Of a stretch of 41,159 nucleotides of DNA, positions 7,522 to 15,660 are shown piece after piece. Source of the stretch: Ignavibacteriaceae bacterium (GTDB taxonomy: Bacteria > Bacteroidota > Ignavibacteria > Ignavibacteriales > Ignavibacteriaceae); contig JANWIS010000040.1 in assembly GCA_025449775.1 (NCBI GenBank), positions 1 to 41,159 of the forward strand, written 5' to 3'. The stretch's first letter is position 1, and every line of letters starts with the position of its first letter. The notes under the pieces are model-generated. The model did not search any database and was not told the origin of the DNA. It saw nothing but the letters and a program-made list of their open reading frames with translations. The position numbers and the translations under genes were made by a program.

Positions 7522-9951
7522 ATGAAATTCTGTATTAAAATAATTTTAACCGTATTAACTCTGAATTTATTTACTGTAATCTCGGCACAGGAAAGAACTG
7601 GCATTAATAGTTCATTAATAACCGGGAAGGTATTGGATGCTGATACGAAACATGCAATTGAATATGCTAATGTAGTTGTGCTTTCGAAAACAGATTCTAG
7701 TGTGGTTACCGGTGGAGTTACTGATGTAAGTGGTTATTTTAATCTTAATATTTCACCACTGGAAAGTTATGTTGTTGAGGTAAGATTTATTGGATATGAC
7801 ACAAAGCAAATTGAAATTCAAATCAACAAAGAATCCCGTAAACTCGATCTTGGCAATATTTTCATTCAACCATCAGCAATAAATTTATCTGATGTTGTTG
7901 TTCAGGGAGAAAGATCACCTGTCACTTATGAAATTGATAAAAAGGTTGTTAATCCGGATCAGATGCAAACTGTTATCTCAGGAAACGCAGCTGATATACT
8001 TGAAAATGTTCCTTCAGTCCAGGTGGATATAGACGGCAATGTCAGCTTGAGAGGAAGCCAGAACTTTATGGTATTGATTGATGGCAGACCATCTGTTCTT
8101 GATCCACAGGATGCTCTTCAACAGATTGCCGCAAGTTCTATTGAGAAGATTGAAATAATAACCAATCCTTCTGCAAAGTATGATCCTGAAGGTACAGCCG
8201 GAATAATAAATATTATACTGAAAAAAAATACTGGGTATGGATTGAATGGAATAGTTAATGCAAATGCTGGTATGTACGATAGTTATGGTGGAGATTTTTT
8301 AATCAACTATCAAAATGAAGGAATAAAAACTAACCTGGGATTTGATTACAACCAGAGATTCAATCCCGGAGTACAAAGACAAAACAGTATTTATTATTAC
8401 GACGATTATACTTCAACAATAAATTCAACTGGTGATGCCGACAGAGGAAGAACAAATTACGAAGGAAGAGGTGGAATCGAATTCACACTTGGTACGAATG
8501 ATAATTTAAGCTTTGGAGGAAGAGTAGGAAAAAGAGAAGGAGAACAAAAATTAAATCAGGATTACAATCAATTCTCAACTCAGGATTCAATTAATTTAAA
8601 TTACACAGGAACGAGCGATAGAACCCGTGGTGGAGTTTATTACTCTTTAAATTCAAACTACTCACATTACTTTGATATGAATGGACATCAGCTGCTGGTA
8701 GAATTATTTTACAGCAATCAGGAAAGTGATGAATTAACAACTACTTCAGAATTTAGCCAGGGAAGTCAGGTCAGCGGAAGAAAGACAAACGAGTTTGGTC
8801 CATCATCAGAATTCAGAGGAAAGTTGGATTACAGTCTTCCATTCAGTGATGTAAGTAAATTTGAAGCAGGTTACCAGGGTGAAGTTGAACTTTCTGATGA
8901 GACTAACGAACTTTTTGAGTACAATCAAAGTACAAATATGTATGATCTTCAATCAGAATTCAGCAATATGAATAGATATGAAACAGGTGAGCATGCCTTG
9001 TATTCAATGTACTCAAATAAAATATGGGAGCTTAGTTTGCAAGCAGGATTGCGGACTGAATTTACATATCGTACGATTGAGGTAATTACTCAAAATCAAT
9101 ATTTCGAACTTGATAGAGTTGATTATTTTCCAAGTTTACATTCTTCTTACAAGTTTGAAGGTGGAACTTCTCTTATGGCAAGTTATTCACGGAGAATTGA
9201 AAGACCTCGTGGCTGGGCACTTGAACCATTTCCAACATGGATTGATGCAAACAATGTCAGGATTGGAAATCCCGATCTTGAACCTGAATTTATTGATTCT
9301 TATGAAGCCGGTGTTCAAAGTTTTATTGGCGAATCTTCTTTCAGCACAGAATTATATTACAGGATTACAAAAAATAAAATAGAGCCGGTAAGTACAGCCG
9401 TCGATAGTAATATAACTGTAACTACATTCGACAACACAGGTAACGATTATTCACTCGGAGCTGAATTAATGTTTTACCTCGATCCATTTGATTTCTGGAA
9501 TATTAATCTGATGGGAAATATTTTTAATTACAGGGTTGAGGGTGAAATTTTTGATGAACCTTATTCAAGAGAAAGTTTTAACTGGCAGGGAAGATTTTAT
9601 AATACTTTTAAACTTTGGAGTTCAACTCAAATACAGTTCAATACTAATTACAACAGTCCAACCGTTACTTCCCAGGGAAGAATGGAAGAATTTATCAGTT
9701 CAGATATTTCGGTAAGACAGGAAATAATAAAAAGTATTCTTGCAGTAACATTCCAGGTACAGGATATCTTCAGTAGTTCAAAACGTGAATTTACGACTGA
9801 AGGATCTAATTTTTATAACTATACTTACTCCGATAGAAGCACTCCTACTTTTATGTTGCATCTTCGTTATACATTTAACAACTACGAACAAAAGCGAGAA
9901 GGCAGGGGAGAAGAGAATGGTGAGTTCGAAACCGGAGATGATTTTAACTGA
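7522..9951 (+). CDS. TonB-dependent receptor / outer-membrane beta-barrel protein
   Basis: An 809-aa outer-membrane protein. Residues 1-22 form a signal peptide ending 'VISAQ'. Next comes a carboxypeptidase-regulatory-like domain (~33-112, 'ITGKVLDADTKHAIEYANVVVL', 'DVSGYFNL'), then a plug domain (~115-235) with 'NAADILENVPSVQVDIDGNVSLRGSQNFMVLIDGRPS' and 'KIEIITNPSAKYDPEGTAGIINIILKK'. The remainder alternates aromatic beta strands of a large barrel. This is the Bacteroidota outer-membrane family related to TonB-dependent receptors, and the substrate is unknown. The barrel seems to close at 'FMLHLRYTFNNY', followed by an unusual ~23-residue, Glu/Gly-rich charged tail. No SusD partner follows. 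The 108-bp upstream gap must hold its promoter. It converges with rqcH, with 12 bp between stops. Confidence 0.88.
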   Translation: MKFCIKIILTVLTLNLFTVISAQERTGINSSLITGKVLDADTKHAIEYANVVVLSKTDSSVVTGGVTDVSGYFNLNISPLESYVVEVRFIGYDTKQIEIQINKESRKLDLGNIFIQPSAINLSDVVVQGERSPVTYEIDKKVVNPDQMQTVISGNAADILENVPSVQVDIDGNVSLRGSQNFMVLIDGRPSVLDPQDALQQIAASSIEKIEIITNPSAKYDPEGTAGIINIILKKNTGYGLNGIVNANAGMYDSYGGDFLINYQNEGIKTNLGFDYNQRFNPGVQRQNSIYYYDDYTSTINSTGDADRGRTNYEGRGGIEFTLGTNDNLSFGGRVGKREGEQKLNQDYNQFSTQDSINLNYTGTSDRTRGGVYYSLNSNYSHYFDMNGHQLLVELFYSNQESDELTTTSEFSQGSQVSGRKTNEFGPSSEFRGKLDYSLPFSDVSKFEAGYQGEVELSDETNELFEYNQSTNMYDLQSEFSNMNRYETGEHALYSMYSNKIWELSLQAGLRTEFTYRTIEVITQNQYFELDRVDYFPSLHSSYKFEGGTSLMASYSRRIERPRGWALEPFPTWIDANNVRIGNPDLEPEFIDSYEAGVQSFIGESSFSTELYYRITKNKIEPVSTAVDSNITVTTFDNTGNDYSLGAELMFYLDPFDFWNINLMGNIFNYRVEGEIFDEPYSRESFNWQGRFYNTFKLWSSTQIQFNTNYNSPTVTSQGRMEEFISSDISVRQEIIKSILAVTFQVQDIFSSSKREFTTEGSNFYNYTYSDRSTPTFMLHLRYTFNNYEQKREGRGEENGEFETGDDFN

Positions 9952-9963
9952 GGACTTTTTGCT

Positions 9964-11607
9964 TCACTCTTGCCTTTCCTGCAAAGAAATAAATTCACAT
10001 CCATCCGGGATTTCCGGCTTCACAAGCAGAACATCTTCTCTTAATAAATGAACTGTTCCTGCAGAATCTCCTTTTTTCTTAACAACATATTTTTTGAAAG
10101 TGAAAGCAACCGGAGTAATACCGCTGGTTTTTGCTTTACTATGATACGCAGCAAGCGCCGCAGCTTTCTTTAAAATATTTTTTGGTACAGCTTCTTTAGC
10201 ATTGTCGACGCGAAGAACAACGTGCGAGCCTGAAACACCTCTTGCATGAAACCAATAATCATTCTGCTTTGCAAACTTTGTTGTAAGAAGGTCGTTGTTC
10301 TTACTATCTCTTCCGACAAATATTTTATACTTACCGTCAATTTTGTACTGCTTGAATTTAGAACTGATGTCGTTATCAGTTTCTTTTTGATCAGATGGTT
10401 TTATTTTTAATTTCTTCATCAATAATTCCAATTCCTTAATTGTTGTATTGTTATTCAACGAATCTTCTGCTTGCCTTAAAAATTTATATTCGGATTCAGC
10501 TTTTGTAATCAGCTCTTTTGATTTTGTAAAACCAGCTTTCTCTGCTCTGGATTTATCAAAATAAAGATCAACATTTTTTTGTGACGAAAGCTTTGGATTT
10601 AATTTAATAGTTATTGACTCACCACTTGTAAAAATGTCTTCAACAGTTATTGAAGTCATTCCTCTTTTAATCAAACCTAAATTAGCCAGCAAAAGATTAC
10701 CAAGTTTATTGAGCTCGTTAACTCTGGTTCCGCGATCAATTATAGCACGTATTTTGTTAATTTTATCTGTCACCTTATTAAGTTCGCGATCGAGATGATT
10801 ATTTATCAGTTTTAATTTTGATTGCCTGGCATTCAGATAAAATTGCTTTGAGAGCAGAAAATTTTCCGCCTCAAAAATGTCATCAAATATTTTTTTTTCT
10901 GTAAAGGAGAGACTTTTAAAGTTTTCAAACCCGAGATTTATTTCCCGAAGTTCCTCATCGATTAAAATACATGGTTTAGACATCCTGATTTCTTCAATGA
11001 TACTTTCAAGAAGTATAATGCTTTCTTTTTTATCAGGATTATTTGACCGGGCATTGAACTCCATAATAATATCTTTTCCAAGCACCGGATATTTTTTTCG
11101 GATCTCATCAGGATAGTTATCAGTTTCGCCTATTTCCAGATCCAATTTATTCCAGCCGGATATAAAAGTCTTTTTTGCGAATTCTGCTTTTGTCTGTTCC
11201 AGTAATTCTTCTTTAACCGATTTGAATGGGATTATTTGATTGGCTTTAGTCATGCAGAAAATATTTGTGTATTTACCACGGATCGCAAAGAAGAGTGTTG
11301 ATTGTTCACAGCTTATTTTAACAATCCTGTCGTCATCTGCTATCAGAAATGATGATATGACGTCACCGATCGCTTCCTCAAAGAAATTAACTGTATTTTT
11401 TTTTGCCCGTGAATAATTTTTCTTTAAAGTTAAATGTGCATTACCGGGAACCACACAAAACTCTGCAAAAATATTTTCATCAGATAATTTACAGTGAACA
11501 ATTAATGTTCCTCTTTCCTGTGAAAATACTTCCGCAATCTTTGCCCCTTTTAGAACCTTATTTGCATCAAGCATCAATCTGTTCAGAAAAAAGTAATTTT
11601 GTATCAA
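9964..11607 (-). CDS. rqcH: RqcH/NFACT family ribosome quality-control protein
   Basis: A 547-aa protein with NFACT-N (~1-200), a helical middle with coiled coil (~240-420) and NFACT-R (~425-535). The signature 'DYWFHARGVSGSHVVLR' lies in NFACT-R. The Asp-Arg pair needed for C-terminal tailing in characterised RqcH proteins is present as Asp93-Arg94 in 'DDDRIVKI'. RqcH binds the obstructed 50S subunit with peptidyl-tRNA and recruits tRNA-Ala, adding Ala tails that mark stalled peptides for proteolysis. In Firmicutes it has also been called a fibronectin-binding protein, a misleading name. It is divergent from the PASTA gene across a 151-bp intergenic region. Tailing activity is inferred from motif conservation. 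Confidence 0.9.
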   Translation of the reverse strand: MIQNYFFLNRLMLDANKVLKGAKIAEVFSQERGTLIVHCKLSDENIFAEFCVVPGNAHLTLKKNYSRAKKNTVNFFEEAIGDVISSFLIADDDRIVKISCEQSTLFFAIRGKYTNIFCMTKANQIIPFKSVKEELLEQTKAEFAKKTFISGWNKLDLEIGETDNYPDEIRKKYPVLGKDIIMEFNARSNNPDKKESIILLESIIEEIRMSKPCILIDEELREINLGFENFKSLSFTEKKIFDDIFEAENFLLSKQFYLNARQSKLKLINNHLDRELNKVTDKINKIRAIIDRGTRVNELNKLGNLLLANLGLIKRGMTSITVEDIFTSGESITIKLNPKLSSQKNVDLYFDKSRAEKAGFTKSKELITKAESEYKFLRQAEDSLNNNTTIKELELLMKKLKIKPSDQKETDNDISSKFKQYKIDGKYKIFVGRDSKNNDLLTTKFAKQNDYWFHARGVSGSHVVLRVDNAKEAVPKNILKKAAALAAYHSKAKTSGITPVAFTFKKYVVKKKGDSAGTVHLLREDVLLVKPEIPDGCEFISLQERQE

Positions 11608-11700
11608 GACTTTATTGCTCTTCTATTATTCATCATTTGAAGTTTAAATTAAATGCAGAAGTATGGGAAAACCTAATACAGATTATCTTAGGTCATAAGT

Positions 11701-11709
11701 TTATCCACA
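11701..11709 (+). promoter_or_regulatory. single perfect DnaA-box sequence
   Basis: TTATCCACA is an exact match to the canonical DnaA box and lies between the divergent rqcH and PASTA genes, just upstream of the putative PASTA promoter. Only one box was noticed, so it is not an origin by itself. One such 9-mer in 41 kb is not far from chance expectation. Confidence 0.35.
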
Positions 11710-11723
11710 GTAAGACTTTTAAA

Positions 11724-11754
11724 TTGTATAAGTACACCTCAATTGATATATTTG
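11724..11754 (+). promoter_or_regulatory. putative Bacteroidota-type promoter of the PASTA gene
   Basis: TTG (11724-11726), a 20-bp spacer and TATATTTG (11747-11754) match the Bacteroidota sigma-ABfr pattern TTTG-N17-21-TAnnTTTG. The ATG at 11759 begins only 4 bp after the -7 element, so transcription would start at or next to the start codon and yield a leaderless mRNA. Such motifs are common by chance in AT-rich DNA. Confidence 0.4.
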
Positions 11755-11758
11755 ATTT

Positions 11759-12520
11759 ATGAAAAAATTCATTAGAACTCCTTTATTCAGGAAGATTGTT
11801 CTAGGTTTAGTTGGTTTCGGAGTATTTATTTTTATTCTCGATACTTTAATTATGCCTTGGTATGTCAGTTCAGCTGAGACCACAGTTCCAAATGTACTTG
11901 GAAGTAAAGAAGCCGATGCAATTGATTTGCTGATGCATAATGGTTTCAGACCTTTGATAAGCGATACTTCCTACGGACTAAAAGTTGCAAAAGGTGAGGT
12001 GTTTCTCCAAAAGCCCGAAGCAGGAAAAATTGTTAAAGTAGGCCGAACAGTTTACCTTTTTGTAAGCGGTGGAGATAAAGTTGTTTCAGTTCCTTTGCTT
12101 AAAGGTAAATCAATTCTCGATGCAAAATTTGCTTTAGAAAGATTAGGTTTAAAGCTTGGAAGAATCGAACGTGTTTCATCCAGCAAGCCGGAAGACATGA
12201 TCTTCGATCAGCAGTATGCTGAAGGAACTACATTAAAACAAGGTGGAGTTGTTGGAGTAACTGTTAGTGCAGGTAGAGGAGGAGGTTCTGTAATTGTACC
12301 CGATCTTATTGGAAAAACTTTATCCGATGCAAGAAGAATTCTTTCAGACAACTCATTGATTGTAGGAAAAATTAATTTTCAGCAGTCTTCAACTCTTTTG
12401 CCGAATACAATTCTCGATCAATATCCAAGCAGTGGAAATAAATTAAACCCCGGTGACGCTGTAGATATTTTTGTTACTAAACCAGCTGATAGAAATATTT
12501 CAGACGAGGAGAACGAATAG
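11759..12520 (+). CDS. membrane-anchored PASTA-domain protein
   Basis: A 253-aa protein with a short basic cytosolic N-terminus, one membrane helix (~12-35) and three PASTA domains outside the membrane (~41-105, ~106-172, ~176-241). Each has the family pattern of a 'VPxLxGxxxxDA' opening, an 'I..Q.P..G' turn and a final 'V.V.VS.G' strand. PASTA domains bind peptidoglycan or beta-lactam-like ligands and are usually attached to Ser/Thr kinases or class A PBPs, but no kinase or transpeptidase domain is fused here. The C-terminus is acidic ('RNISDEENE'). Its stop is 2 bp from the rpe start, so the two are cotranscribed. It is probably an envelope sensor or scaffold; the role is unknown. Confidence 0.9.
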   Translation: MKKFIRTPLFRKIVLGLVGFGVFIFILDTLIMPWYVSSAETTVPNVLGSKEADAIDLLMHNGFRPLISDTSYGLKVAKGEVFLQKPEAGKIVKVGRTVYLFVSGGDKVVSVPLLKGKSILDAKFALERLGLKLGRIERVSSSKPEDMIFDQQYAEGTTLKQGGVVGVTVSAGRGGGSVIVPDLIGKTLSDARRILSDNSLIVGKINFQQSSTLLPNTILDQYPSSGNKLNPGDAVDIFVTKPADRNISDEENE

Positions 12521-12522
12521 TA

Positions 12523-13176
12523 ATGGCACTTATTGCTCCTTCAATTCTTTCTGCAGATTTCACAAATCTTTCACAGCAAATCAGGTTAGCTGAAATGGGC
12601 GGTGCAGATTGGATTCACTGCGATGTAATGGATGGACATTTTGTTCCAAACATAACCATCGGTCCTGTAATAGTTAAAGCTGCAAGAAAAATTACAAAGC
12701 TTCCTGTAGATGTTCATTTGATGATTGAGAATCCGGATAAATATCTTGAAGCATTCGCAGATGCAGGAGCAGATTATCTCTCTGTTCATGTAGAAGAAGT
12801 TGTTCACCTTAACAGAACAATTGAACGGATAAAAGAACTTGGCTGTAAAGCCGGTGTGGTTGTTAATCCTGCAACACCGGTTAACAGCATTCTTGATATT
12901 GCAGAATCTATAAATCTTTTACTAATAATGACCGTCAATCCCGGATTTGGAGGACAAAAATTTATTCCTAACTCGATAAGAAGAATTGAAGAAGCTGTAA
13001 ATCTAAGAGAAAGATTAAAAGCAAGTTTCCTTATAGAAATTGATGGTGGTGTAAATAAAGAAACGATCATCGAAGCAAAGAAAGCCGGAGTTGATATTTT
13101 TGTTGCTGGTTCCGCAATCTTTGATGCCGATAATATTACTGCTGCAACTGCTGAATTAAAAAACCTTGTGAAATAA
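12523..13176 (+). CDS. rpe: ribulose-phosphate 3-epimerase
   Basis: A 217-aa TIM-barrel enzyme interconverting ribulose 5-phosphate and xylulose 5-phosphate in the pentose phosphate pathway. Characteristic text includes 'APSILSADFTNL', the metal/substrate block 'DWIHCDVMDGHFVPNITIGP' with catalytic Asp, 'VDVHLMIENPDKY', 'MTVNPGFGGQKF' and 'IEIDGGVNKETI' with the second catalytic Asp. The ribosome-binding site AGGAGA lies inside the end of the PASTA gene. Length is standard. It sits second in a PASTA-rpe-folP-cdaA-glycosyltransferase run. Confidence 0.96.
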   Translation: MALIAPSILSADFTNLSQQIRLAEMGGADWIHCDVMDGHFVPNITIGPVIVKAARKITKLPVDVHLMIENPDKYLEAFADAGADYLSVHVEEVVHLNRTIERIKELGCKAGVVVNPATPVNSILDIAESINLLLIMTVNPGFGGQKFIPNSIRRIEEAVNLRERLKASFLIEIDGGVNKETIIEAKKAGVDIFVAGSAIFDADNITAATAELKNLVK

Positions 13177-13252
13177 TTTCCAGATTTTTTTTCATCAATA
13201 AAAATTAAGAACTGCAATCCAAACCTCAACTCAGAAAATTGCAAGTGACAAA

Positions 13253-14083
13253 ATGGCCATTTATAAAATCGGGAACAGAGCGTTCGACTTTCATTTTGCT
13301 TTTGTAATGGGAATTTTAAATGTAACGCCCGATTCTTTTTCTGATGGCGGTTTGTATGAAAATAAAAAAAGTGCTGTGGCTCATGCAATAAAAATGATTG
13401 ATGAAGGTGCTGATATTGTAGATATTGGCGGTGAATCAACAAGACCCGGGTCTGAACCTGTTAATGAAGATGAGGAGATGCGAAGAGTAATTCCTGTCAT
13501 CAAAGAAATTCTTGCTTTAAAACCCGATGCAATTATTTCGGTTGATACAACAAAATCAAATGTTGCCAGGAAAGCTCTCGAAAATGGTGCTGTCATTGTA
13601 AATGATATTAGCGGCGGAACATTTGATCCGAAAATTTTTGATGTTGTAAGCCAATCAAATGCTTCGATGGTTTTGATGCATATTAAAGGCAAACCAAAGA
13701 CTATGCAGGATCTTCCTGAATATTCTGATGTTGTATCAGAGGTTTATGATTTTCTTGCTTCTCAAGCCTGCATTGCTGCTGAGAAGGGTATTGAAAAAAT
13801 AATTGTGGATCCAGGAATAGGTTTTGGAAAAAAATTAGAACACAATCTCGCTTTAATTGAAAGGGTAGAATATTTTAAATCATTATCGTTTCCAATTTTG
13901 ATCGGGTTATCGAGGAAATCTTTTATTGGAAATATTTTAGATTTACCTGTTGAAGAAAGAGATGATGCAACAAATGCACTTAATTCTTATGTAATATCAA
14001 AAGGTGTAAGGATTGTACGGACTCATAATGTTAAACAAGCTGTTGAGACGTGTAAATTATTTAACAGAATAATAAGCAACTAA
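13253..14083 (+). CDS. folP: dihydropteroate synthase
   Basis: A 276-aa TIM-barrel enzyme that joins p-aminobenzoate to hydroxymethyl-dihydropterin pyrophosphate in folate synthesis, the target of sulfonamides. Motifs in order are 'MGILNVTPDSFSDGG', 'DIVDIGGESTRPGS', 'ISVDTTKSNVARKAL', 'IVNDISGG', 'VLMHIKGKPKTMQ', 'IIVDPGIGFGKKLEHN' and 'ILIGLSRKSFIG'. The phosphate-binding C-terminal motif reads 'VRTHNVKQA', with Thr where RVHDV is the usual consensus. The chosen ATG gives a normal 17-residue lead before the first motif. It overlaps cdaA by one base (TAATG). Confidence 0.95.
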   Translation: MAIYKIGNRAFDFHFAFVMGILNVTPDSFSDGGLYENKKSAVAHAIKMIDEGADIVDIGGESTRPGSEPVNEDEEMRRVIPVIKEILALKPDAIISVDTTKSNVARKALENGAVIVNDISGGTFDPKIFDVVSQSNASMVLMHIKGKPKTMQDLPEYSDVVSEVYDFLASQACIAAEKGIEKIIVDPGIGFGKKLEHNLALIERVEYFKSLSFPILIGLSRKSFIGNILDLPVEERDDATNALNSYVISKGVRIVRTHNVKQAVETCKLFNRIISN

Positions 14084-14901
14084 TGTTTGAACTTTTCAAA
14101 ATAGGGTTTCTCTCAGTTAATTTTCTCGATGTAGTCGATGTTCTTATCGTTGGTTTTATTGTATATAAACTCTATACAACTCTGAGAGGAACAATTGCAG
14201 CACAGATTTTTATCGGACTGATAATAATTTTAATTTTTTCATTTGCTGCTCAGGCTGTTCAACTTAAAGCGTTAAACTGGTTACTGAGGTTGATAACCGA
14301 CATTTGGGTTATTGCATTCGTAATTTTATTCCAGCCGGAAATAAGGAGATTATTAGTTCTGTTAGCAAGAAATCCTGTGATGAAAATTTTTGGTAAGCAT
14401 GACATACACGAATCAGCTGAAATAATTGTTGATGCATCATTCGAACTTTCTCAACATCAGTACGGTGCATTGATTGTCATTGTCAGAGAAACAGGCATAC
14501 GTGGTTATGCTGAAACAGGTGAAATCTTACAAGCCAAACTAAGCAAGTCTTTACTAACATCGATTTTTTTTCCAAAATCTTCTTTGCACGATGGTGCAGT
14601 AATTATCAAAGGAAATGTAATTGAAGCAGCACGCTGTACACTTCCACTTTCTGCCACAACACAAGTTGATGGTGAAAACCTTGGTATGAGACATAGAGCC
14701 GGAATGGGAATAAGTGAACAGGCAGATGTTATAAGTGTAATTGTATCAGAAGAGACAGGCGGAATTTCTATAGCCGAAAATGGAATTTTAAGCACAGGGT
14801 TATCAAAAGATTCACTCAGGAAAAAATTAAAAGAAGCATTTGTAACACCTACACCAAAAAGCTGGAAAGTTTTATTTGAACAATTCAAAGGACAAAAATA
14901 A
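14083..14901 (+). CDS. cdaA: diadenylate cyclase CdaA
   Basis: A 272-aa membrane enzyme making the second messenger c-di-AMP from two ATP. Three hydrophobic helices (~15-32, ~38-58, ~68-84) precede a DisA_N (DAC) catalytic domain (~100-260). The hallmark motifs are intact: DGA (170-172, in 'SSLHDGAVII') coordinates metal, and RHR (203-205, in 'GMRHRAGMG') binds ATP phosphate. c-di-AMP usually controls potassium uptake, osmolytes and cell-wall homeostasis. Its start overlaps the folP stop by one base, implying translational coupling. No CdaR (YbbR) partner or c-di-AMP phosphodiesterase lies in the window. Confidence 0.95.
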   Translation: MFELFKIGFLSVNFLDVVDVLIVGFIVYKLYTTLRGTIAAQIFIGLIIILIFSFAAQAVQLKALNWLLRLITDIWVIAFVILFQPEIRRLLVLLARNPVMKIFGKHDIHESAEIIVDASFELSQHQYGALIVIVRETGIRGYAETGEILQAKLSKSLLTSIFFPKSSLHDGAVIIKGNVIEAARCTLPLSATTQVDGENLGMRHRAGMGISEQADVISVIVSEETGGISIAENGILSTGLSKDSLRKKLKEAFVTPTPKSWKVLFEQFKGQK

Positions 14902-15556
14902 TATTAACACTTCAGTCTGTGCTGTTATCCCATTTTATAATGAGAAAGAAACTCTTCACAAAACCCTTAACGAAACTTGTAAATATGTTCAGTTTATTTT
15001 TGCAATTGATGATGGCTCAAATGATGCCTGGCAGGAAATAAAATTAGATAGGCCTGAAATAAAGTATATAAGTCTTGGCAAAAATTCCGGAAAGGGGAGA
15101 GCATTAAAAGTTGGATTTGAAAACGCCGTATCAGAGGGATTTGAATATGTAATAACACTTGATGCCGACCTTCAGCATGAACCAAAATATATTCCACAGC
15201 TTTTAGAAAGAACGAGAGAATTTGATATTGTTATCGGCAACAGATTGTATGACTTGAAACAAATGCCTTTACAGAGAAGATTGAGCAATAAAATAACCTC
15301 GTTTTTACTCAGCAAAAAAACGGGTCAAAAAATTCTCGACAGTCAATGCGGATTCAGAGCATATTCTTCAAAAGTATTCAAAGAAGTAAAAACTTTTCGT
15401 AATGGATTTGAAGCAGAAAGTGAAATTATTGTGATAGCAGCCAGGAATGGTTCTAAAATAGGATTTGTTGATATTCCTGCAATCTATGGAAATGAGAAAA
15501 GTAAAATGAGAGCAATGCAAGCAATCATTGGTTTCATAAAAGTTTTATTCAGTTAA
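14876..15556 (+). CDS. family 2 glycosyltransferase
   Basis: A 226-aa GT-A fold transferase of the dolichyl-phosphate-mannose-synthase-like group. The sequence begins 'VCAVIPFYNEKETLHKTL', then has 'AIDDGSNDAW' for nucleotide-sugar binding, 'YVITLDADLQHEPKYI' with the metal-binding DxD, 'FDIVIGNRLYD' and 'DSQCGFRAYSSKVF'. No membrane segment is present, so it would work on a lipid carrier at the inner leaflet or on a soluble acceptor. The start is TTG at 14876, inside the end of cdaA (26-bp overlap) with GGAAAG about 8 nt before it; no ATG lies between it and the first core strand. Donor and acceptor are unknown. Confidence 0.87.
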   Translation: MNNSKDKNNINTSVCAVIPFYNEKETLHKTLNETCKYVQFIFAIDDGSNDAWQEIKLDRPEIKYISLGKNSGKGRALKVGFENAVSEGFEYVITLDADLQHEPKYIPQLLERTREFDIVIGNRLYDLKQMPLQRRLSNKITSFLLSKKTGQKILDSQCGFRAYSSKVFKEVKTFRNGFEAESEIIVIAARNGSKIGFVDIPAIYGNEKSKMRAMQAIIGFIKVLFS

Positions 15557-15660
15557 ACCAATGTGAGAATTATTAGATCGTAAAAGGATTAATTATCCAG
15601 TATTTTTGTAAGTTGATTGAAAGTAAAATACATTCAATACAGTGATTGTGGAAGGAAAAT

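Noticed and set aside
12586-13692. Long antisense ORFs opposite rpe and folP (and similar ones elsewhere in the track)
   Set aside because: They are shadows of well-identified genes, with low-complexity or unrecognisable translations and no ribosome-binding site.
15601-15608. TATTTTTG as a -7 promoter element for UPF0173
   Set aside because: No TTG/TTTG box at the required distance upstream; the motif is frequent by chance in this AT-rich sequence.
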